Assembly (NCBI GenBank): GCA_024691065.1
Contig: JAILOA010000207.1
Coordinates: 1-5,875, forward strand
DNA: 5,875 nt
DNA from: Lachnospiraceae bacterium
GTDB taxonomy: Bacteria; Bacillota; Clostridia; Lachnospirales; Lachnospiraceae
Reading direction: 5' to 3'
Shown one piece after another: positions 1-4,800 of the stretch; within the stretch, counting starts at the first letter, position 1, and every line of letters starts with the position of its first letter. Under the pieces are notes generated by a model. That model saw only the letters and a list, made by a program, of their open reading frames with translations. It did not search any database and was not told where the DNA came from. A program made the translations under genes and the position numbers.

Positions 1-41
1 TTTGGGGAGCCTGGTCGAAGAAGAAAATTTTGAAAAATTGA
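1..41 (+). CDS. 3' end of a surface-protein gene with the same C-terminal tail as the 1694-5440 gene (partial)
   Basis: Only the last 12 codons are present. In the frame starting at base 3 they read WGAWSKKKILKN followed by TGA at 39-41. The large protein in this window ends YGAWSTKKTIKM, and the two genes share the 13-base run GGAGCCTGGTCGA (6-18 and 5406-5418). This is the final strand of the Lys-rich fibronectin-III-like module that often ends secreted proteins of Lachnospiraceae. The inference is that a second gene with this tail lies directly upstream in the same orientation; its other domains cannot be seen. The other two plus frames read FGEPGRRRKF and a continuing LGSLVEEEN, neither resembling a known tail. 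The evidence is a short motif, but the match in both protein and DNA and the immediately following stop make it persuasive. Confidence 0.72.
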   Translation, partial: WGAWSKKKILKN

Positions 42-270
42 CTTTTTATTACCAAGGTTTTAGATAGTAACATCTTCAGACCATTTCGTTCACTACTCCT
101 CGCAATCGCTTATTTTTCGGCATTCGCGTGAACTCGCCATATTATTATACAAAATATGTATATTACGAGGCTCAAACAGCACGCTCGGTGCCGAAAGCTA
201 GATTGCTCGTCGTAACGTGAACTCCATTTAATGTCTGAAGCTGTTACTTCTGAAATCTTGGTATATAAGG
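42..270. repeat. Long imperfect palindrome (about 229 bp), possible MITE-like or extragenic palindromic element
   Basis: The two halves are near reverse complements around a centre at about 156. TACCAAG at 50-56 pairs with CTTGGTA at 257-263. The next 25 bases (57-81) pair with 234-256 with few mismatches, including CTTCAGAC against GTCTGAAG. The inner part (83-130 against 181-230) pairs less perfectly, sharing GTTCAC, GCAATC and TCGGCA blocks. A short AT-rich inner stem (134-152 against 158-170) closes it. The outer ends CTTTTTATTACCAAG and CTTGGTATATAAGG are also roughly complementary. The direct repeat TTGA occurs just outside both ends (38-41 and 271-274), compatible with a 4-bp target duplication but short enough to be chance. 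No ORF of interest lies inside. As RNA it would fold into a single long hairpin in the 3' region of the upstream gene. Confidence 0.7.
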
Positions 271-350
271 TTGATTGATATTTTAGAGTAATATTTGAAA
301 ATTTTATTATTAGACCAGACTCGATGTATGAGAGTAATTTGATATGGTAT

Positions 351-384
351 AAAAAAATGCGAGGGATTTCCCTCGCATTTTTTT
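351..384. terminator. Bidirectional rho-independent terminator
   Basis: A perfect 15-bp stem (351-365 against 370-384) with GC-rich core GCGAGGG/CCCTCGC and loop ATTT has seven A on the left and seven T on the right, so it has a U-tract when read from either strand. It sits between the upstream plus-strand transcript (gene ending at 41 plus the palindrome) and the minus-strand gene whose TAA at 385-383 overlaps the stem by two bases. It should stop both converging transcripts. The 272-350 stretch between palindrome and terminator is AT-rich and shows nothing I can support. Confidence 0.93.
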
Positions 385-1321
385 ATAGTGCTCTGCTTCG
401 TGGTTTAGGGGTTGTATGTTTCGGCCTCGGCGCCAATTTTTTTGGCTTCGGTTTATGCTCTTTTGCTAATTCTTTTTCGTTTTGTGCCATAGGTTTTATG
501 GCTTTTTTTGTATTTAATTTTTTGGAAGAGGCGATACTCTTTTGGGTTGCAATATCTTTTTGAGACCTGGTCCGTTCTTTCTCGGCAACTTCTTCACGTG
601 TCGGTGAGTCTTCCAAGTAGGTTGAAATGGCTATTATCTTTGCCTTATCTTCAAGTCCTTTCGCTACATTTTTAGGATCTATATAAGCATTTTCTTTTGT
701 CTTTGACTTAAGAGAATTTTTAAATGCAGGCGATTTTAGAAGATCCTGGGCAATGGACTCGATTGAGAAGTCCTTATTTATATCTTTATTTGATAAGATA
801 TCAGTGGTGCGCCCTTCATTTTTCATCTGTTCCTCGTAAATTTTTCCGGCTGCGGCATATGCCACATCTTCAAAATATTTTTCTCTGCTTTTATAAGTAT
901 CATTTGTCAGTCGTTGAATCGCTATACCAGGTGAATTTTTATTAAAATCCTGACTAAAGCTTCTCTTTTTAATGCTTGAACGTGAAGCCTTTGGCTCGTT
1001 ATAATCATAGCCCGGCGAATCGATAGAATCGTTGTTAATATAATATTTGGAGTACCTGAATCTTGTTTTGGAAGGTGATTTGTATGTATTTGTAGGTTCT
1101 CTCTTATATATTCTTTTGGATGAGCTATCGTTTTCTATATCGTGAGCCCTTTGATTTTGATTTATTGCATTGTTACTGTATATATTTTTAGAGGTTTTTG
1201 TAGCATCTACTTTATCAACCTCTTTAATATTTGTGCTATTTTCAGTAGCTCTCTTCCTTTGTAAATATTCATTATACATAGAAGCTATCTGCTTTGCATT
1301 CGCACCATTGTTCTTGCTCAT
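383..1321 (-). CDS. Hypothetical basic, low-complexity cytoplasmic protein (312 aa)
   Basis: I do not recognise this family. The ATG at 1321-1319 is preceded by a perfect AGGAGG (1335-1330 on the minus strand) eight bases away, so the start and the reality of the gene are well supported. The protein has no signal peptide or membrane segment and, by eye, no Cys or Trp. Residues 1-25 look helical (QIASMYNEYLQRKR). Residues 26-130 are rich in Ser, Asn, Lys and Tyr and probably disordered. Residues 135-255 carry the likely folded, helical part (KYFEDVAYAAAGKIYEEQ, IESIAQDLLKSPAF, EDKAKIIAISTYL). Residues 255-312 are a Lys/Pro/Arg tail (KPKPKKLAPRPKH, then TPKPRSRAL). Such a strongly cationic tail could bind nucleic acid or an acidic partner, but that is inference only. 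It is divergent from the surface-protein gene across a 372-base control region and ends directly in its own terminator, so it appears to be monocistronic. Confidence 0.85.
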   Translation of the reverse strand: MSKNNGANAKQIASMYNEYLQRKRATENSTNIKEVDKVDATKTSKNIYSNNAINQNQRAHDIENDSSSKRIYKREPTNTYKSPSKTRFRYSKYYINNDSIDSPGYDYNEPKASRSSIKKRSFSQDFNKNSPGIAIQRLTNDTYKSREKYFEDVAYAAAGKIYEEQMKNEGRTTDILSNKDINKDFSIESIAQDLLKSPAFKNSLKSKTKENAYIDPKNVAKGLEDKAKIIAISTYLEDSPTREEVAEKERTRSQKDIATQKSIASSKKLNTKKAIKPMAQNEKELAKEHKPKPKKLAPRPKHTTPKPRSRAL

Positions 1322-1329
1322 AACATTCG

Positions 1330-1335
1330 CCTCCT
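1330..1335 (-). promoter_or_regulatory. Ribosome binding site of the minus-strand gene
   Basis: AGGAGG read on the minus strand, eight bases before the ATG at 1321. It is a full consensus match and fixes the start codon. Confidence 0.92.
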
Positions 1336-1340
1336 AGCGG

Positions 1341-1383
1341 AACCTAAGTTATGGAGAGGTAGACATACTCTATAATTCAGGTA
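1341..1383 (-). other. Imperfect hairpin in the leader just before the minus-strand RBS
   Basis: On the plus strand AACCTAAGTTAT (1341-1352) is largely complementary to ATAATTCAGGT (1372-1382), with an inner GAGAG/CTCT pairing possibility. In the minus-strand mRNA this hairpin would end a few bases before AGGAGG. It might influence translation initiation. I could not match it to a known riboswitch class, and its stem has two mismatches, so it is a tentative structure. Confidence 0.35.
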
Positions 1384-1411
1384 CTCGAGATTTTATTATT
1401 CGTTTATGCAG

Positions 1412-1473
1412 ATATCGATATAATTGTCCGGGACAGACCACTATATTTGGATTTGCGGTTTTTATATCGATAT
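1412..1473. promoter_or_regulatory. Cluster of palindromes (two ATATCGATAT, one TGTCCGGGACA), candidate operator or leader elements
   Basis: The perfect 10-bp palindrome ATATCGATAT occurs at 1412-1421 and again at 1464-1473, 52 bases apart, close to five helical turns. Between them is TGTCCGGGACA (1425-1435), a perfect inverted repeat around a central G and the most GC-rich spot in an otherwise AT-rich stretch. All lie in the proposed 5' leader of the minus-strand gene, downstream of its promoter. The arrangement is compatible with cooperative repressor binding or looping. The regulator is unknown, and AT-rich palindromes can arise by chance. Confidence 0.4.
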
Positions 1474-1511
1474 GTATGGTTATCGTATTTTATGATTTAA
1501 GTATACCATAC
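1474..1511. promoter_or_regulatory. Inverted repeat GTATGGT/ACCATAC spanning the minus-strand -10 region
   Basis: GTATGGT at 1474-1480 is the exact reverse complement of ACCATAC at 1505-1511, separated by 24 bases. The right arm overlaps the extended -10 of the proposed minus-strand promoter and the left arm lies just past its expected start site. A protein bound across both arms would block that promoter. This is a positional argument only. Confidence 0.33.
1500..1508 (-). promoter_or_regulatory. Extended -10 promoter for the minus-strand hypothetical gene
   Basis: Read on the minus strand, TGGTATACT matches the extended -10 form TGnTATAAT with one mismatch. No good -35 is seen at the expected distance, which is common for extended -10 promoters. 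Transcription would begin near 1493, giving a leader of about 170 bases before the ATG at 1321. Other weaker AT-rich -10-like sites exist in the leader, so the start site is a prediction. Confidence 0.45.
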
Positions 1512-1516
1512 AAAGA

Positions 1517-1533
1517 GTTACAAAAGCGTTACA
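1517..1533. promoter_or_regulatory. Direct repeat GTTACA-N5-GTTACA, candidate response-regulator site
   Basis: GTTACA occurs at 1517-1522 and 1528-1533, an 11-base spacing that puts both on the same helix face. This is the geometry used by OmpR/PhoB-type response regulators. The repeat lies about 75-90 bases upstream of the predicted plus-strand start and at the -25 to -40 position of the predicted minus-strand promoter, so one bound protein could affect both genes. The half-site does not exactly match a motif I can name. Confidence 0.35.
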
Positions 1534-1572
1534 CATTATCAAAGTTGAAAAAAAAATATGCCTTTTAGTCAC

Positions 1573-1601
1573 TTTTTTACAATGCAGTCGTATGTTATAA
1601 T
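1573..1601 (+). promoter_or_regulatory. Extended -10 promoter for the large surface-protein gene
   Basis: TATAAT at 1596-1601 is a perfect -10 box and is preceded by TG at 1593-1594, giving the extended form TGTTATAAT. A T-rich -35 (1573-1578) sits 17 bases upstream and is a poor match to TTGACA. A nine-A tract (1548-1556) lies further upstream and may act as a curved or UP-like element. Transcription should begin near 1608, giving a leader of about 86 bases. Confidence 0.68.
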
Positions 1602-1679
1602 TCTTGTATGTATCAGACTTAAAATCAGGGGAATTACACACTTAAGAAGTATTTTGTTGGCAAATTCACATAAACCCGG

Positions 1680-1685
1680 AAAGGA
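1680..1685 (+). promoter_or_regulatory. Ribosome binding site of the large surface-protein gene
   Basis: AAAGGA lies eight bases before the ATG at 1694. The next in-frame ATG (1700) would be 14 bases away, so the first ATG is preferred. Confidence 0.8.
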
Positions 1686-1693
1686 CAAATAAT

Positions 1694-1822
1694 ATGAAAA
1701 TGAATAGCAAAAAAAACATTAAAATGAAAAAGAATTTTAAGAGACTTATAGTTGGGACGCTTGCATTTACAATGATTGTCGGGGGAGTGCCCGGATTTCA
1801 GACCGGCACGAAGGCACAGGCA
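1694..1822 (+). other. Signal peptide of the surface protein (residues 1-43)
   Basis: The n-region has ten Lys/Arg in the first 17 residues, followed by the core LIVGTLAFTMIVGGVPGF and a small-residue cleavage motif A41-Q42-A43. No lipobox cysteine follows, so this is a type I (Sec/SPase I) signal rather than a lipoprotein. Confidence 0.85.
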
Positions 1823-4800
1823 TCTTCAGTTGTATCAAATATGCAGGCCGGTGCAGGTAGTCAGACTATATCAAATGTATCGAATATGCAGGCCGGTGCA
1901 GGTAGTCAGACTATATCAAATGCATCGAATATGCAGGCCGGTGCAGGTAGTCAGGTAAATTTACTTACACAGACATCTACCGGAGAATATATAAACAGTT
2001 CAGATTCCGATACATCTATTGAGGTAAGCACATGGGATGAACTTAGTGAAGCACTTAGTTCAGACAAAACAGCGAAGATAACATTATTGAATGATATAGT
2101 TTACAGTGAAGAAAAAAACCTATTTGAATGTAAAGGAAATAAGACATTGGATTTAAACGGAAATGCAATTGATGCACGTCTGGTATCTATTTCGGATGAA
2201 TATGAACCTGTAATTACTAATTCAGGCGCTCTTACTATTATGGATTCAAATCCATATAATGAGCATAATTTTCAAATTCAGGTACCTAATTCAAGTGACT
2301 TAGTGGATGTAAAAGGCGGGTTAATTACCGGTGGATATCATGTGAATGGATGCATTCGTAATGAGGATGGTGCTACATTTGAATTAAAATCAGGAACAAT
2401 ATGTGGAAACTGTGGAGGAAAGGGTTCCGGAATATGTAATGAAGAAGGATCATTTTGTAAAATATCAGGGGGAAGTATAAAGTATAATTCGGCAAATTAT
2501 GGTGGTGGAATAAATAATTATATCGGATCAACTTGTGAGATATCGGGCGGAAGTATAGAGTATAATTCGGGTGGTGGAATATATAATGAGGAAAAATCGG
2601 GTGATAATAATGTAAATATTACATTATCCGGAAACCCTATAATTTCAAATAATACATCCGAAGAAAAGAATAATAATTTATTTATTAATAATGGTAATAT
2701 GGTAAAATTAGAAAATTTGGAAAGAGAAGCAGACATAAATATAACATGTACAGATCCGAACAATGGGCAAATGGTAGCATATGCCGAGAATGAAGAAGAG
2801 ATAAATAATGATTTTCAATATATAAACTACGACAGAACACCGGGAGAAACGGCATATGGAATAAAGAAATGGCAATCAAATATTGATGGAGAAGAAGTAT
2901 GTGGTTTTAGAATTGTAGAATTTATAGACGTTAGTAGTTGGGAAGAACTAAAAAGAGAGGTAGTTACTGATTATGCCAATATAAGGCTTACTGAAGATAT
3001 AACAGCAGGTGAGAATGATAGTTGTATTATAATCAATCATAATATAAATTTAGATCTAAACGGACATATTATTGATAGAAATTGTGATGAGTCAATTAAA
3101 GATGGAAATGTATTTAATATAATGCGTAGTAGCTTAATTATTACTGATAGTAACCCTGAAGCAGATTACGAGGGGAAGATTACTTATGCAATCAATTCAT
3201 CTAACAATTCTTTACAGGTTCCTGTATATGGTGGAGTAATCACAGGAGGATTTAATAAAGAGTCCGGAGGAGCTATTTATAATTATGGAAATCTAACCAT
3301 AAAAGGAGGAACCATAGTCGGAAACCGGAGTGAGGATGTTGGAGGAGCTATTTATAATGATGGAAATCTAACCATAAAAGGAGGAACCATAGCCGGAAAC
3401 CGGAGTGAACGAACCGGAGGGGCTATTCAAAATATGGTAAATCTAACCATAAAAGGAGGAACCATAGCCGGAAACCGGAGTGAGGATTATGGAGGGGCTA
3501 TATATAATTTTAGAACTTTGATTTTAAAAGATGGAAAAATATCCGGTAATAGTTCCAAAAAGAATGGTGGTGGTGTTTACAATTCAGGTAACTTCAGCCT
3601 ACAAGGTGGAGAAATATCAGAAAATATAGCAGAAAACGGAGGAGGTATTTATAACGAAAATCCATATAATAGAACGTCAAATATGGAAATATCCAATATA
3701 AATAAAATTAATATTACAGATAATAAAAATTTGGAAGGTGAAAATTCAAATTGTTTACTTGAGACTGACCAAACCATAAGTTTTAATTATTCCGGGAACA
3801 AAGATATAAATATAGGTATTATGGCACAGAATGATATACCATACGTATTTACAACGGGTATTGAAAATGAAAATTATTCAAAACAAATCAAGAGTTTTTT
3901 TAAATCAGATAATTCCGATTATGCAATTGTGGGAGGAAATGCCACAAATTATAATCTTCAAATTGTAAATAACCCGTATGTAATTACCACGGATGACGGA
4001 TTAACCTATGAAATATATGGTGATGACAATAAAGCCAAGGTCGCAAGCTACTCGGGAGTCAGTTCTGAACTGACTATTCCTGAAAGTATTAATTGTATAC
4101 CTGTAACAAGTATAGGAGACAAGGCAATTTGTGATTGCTCCGGTTTGGAGAGCCTGACTCTTTCGGAAAATGTAACGAGCATAGGAGATATGGCAATTTG
4201 TAATTGCACTAATTTAAAGAGTATAACGATTCCGGCAAGTGTTGTTAGTATTGGAGATGGCGCACTCGAGGGAAATAGTTCTGATTTGACAATTTATACA
4301 AATCAATATTCCTATGCGGATACATTTGCCATAGCAAATGGTATAAATGTTTCTTACATTGGAGAACCGGTAGCTACGGAAAAACCTGAAGAAACAACAA
4401 GTCCGGCGGAGACGGCAAGTGCCGGAGGGGTAGAAAGCGAAAGTCCTGCAGGATCCTCGGGACCGACGGAGACAACAAGCGCCGGAGCAGTAGAAAGTGG
4501 AAGCCCGGCAGAATCTTCAAGTCCGGCAGAGACAGCAAGTGCCGGAGCGGTAGAAAGTGAAAGTCCGGATGCCAGCACAAATCCAAATGAAACAGGAAAT
4601 CCACAGGAGAGTGAAGAGCCTGATAGCAGCGTAAGTCCGGCGGAGAGCGGAGAGCCTGATAGTAGTGCGAATCCTGCTGAGAGCGGAGAGCCTGATAGTA
4701 GCGCAAGTCCTGAAGGAAGTTCAAGTCCTGCGGAGAGCGGAAATCCAGATAGTAGCGCAAGTCCTGAAGGAAGTTCAAGTCCTACTGAGAGTGGAAATCC

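Noticed and set aside
271..294. Plus-strand promoter TTGATT...TAATAT after the palindrome
   Set aside because: The spacing is only 12 bases, and the only thing downstream is a terminator.
324..563. Plus-strand ORF of 79 residues beginning MYESNLIWYKK
   Set aside because: It runs through the bidirectional terminator and then lies antisense to the well-supported minus-strand gene. It has no ribosome binding site.
1341..1383. Purine-type riboswitch in the minus-strand leader (GTCTACC present)
   Set aside because: The flanking conserved blocks and three-stem layout are absent; only a simple imperfect hairpin can be drawn.
1521..1534. CcpA-type cre site around CAAAAGCGTTACAC
   Set aside because: The central AAGCGTT fits, but the conserved TG and CA ends are missing.
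1576..1601. TTTACA as the -35 box paired with TATAAT
   Set aside because: The spacer would be only 14 bases. The extended TGTTATAAT form with a weak T-rich -35 at 17 bases fits better.
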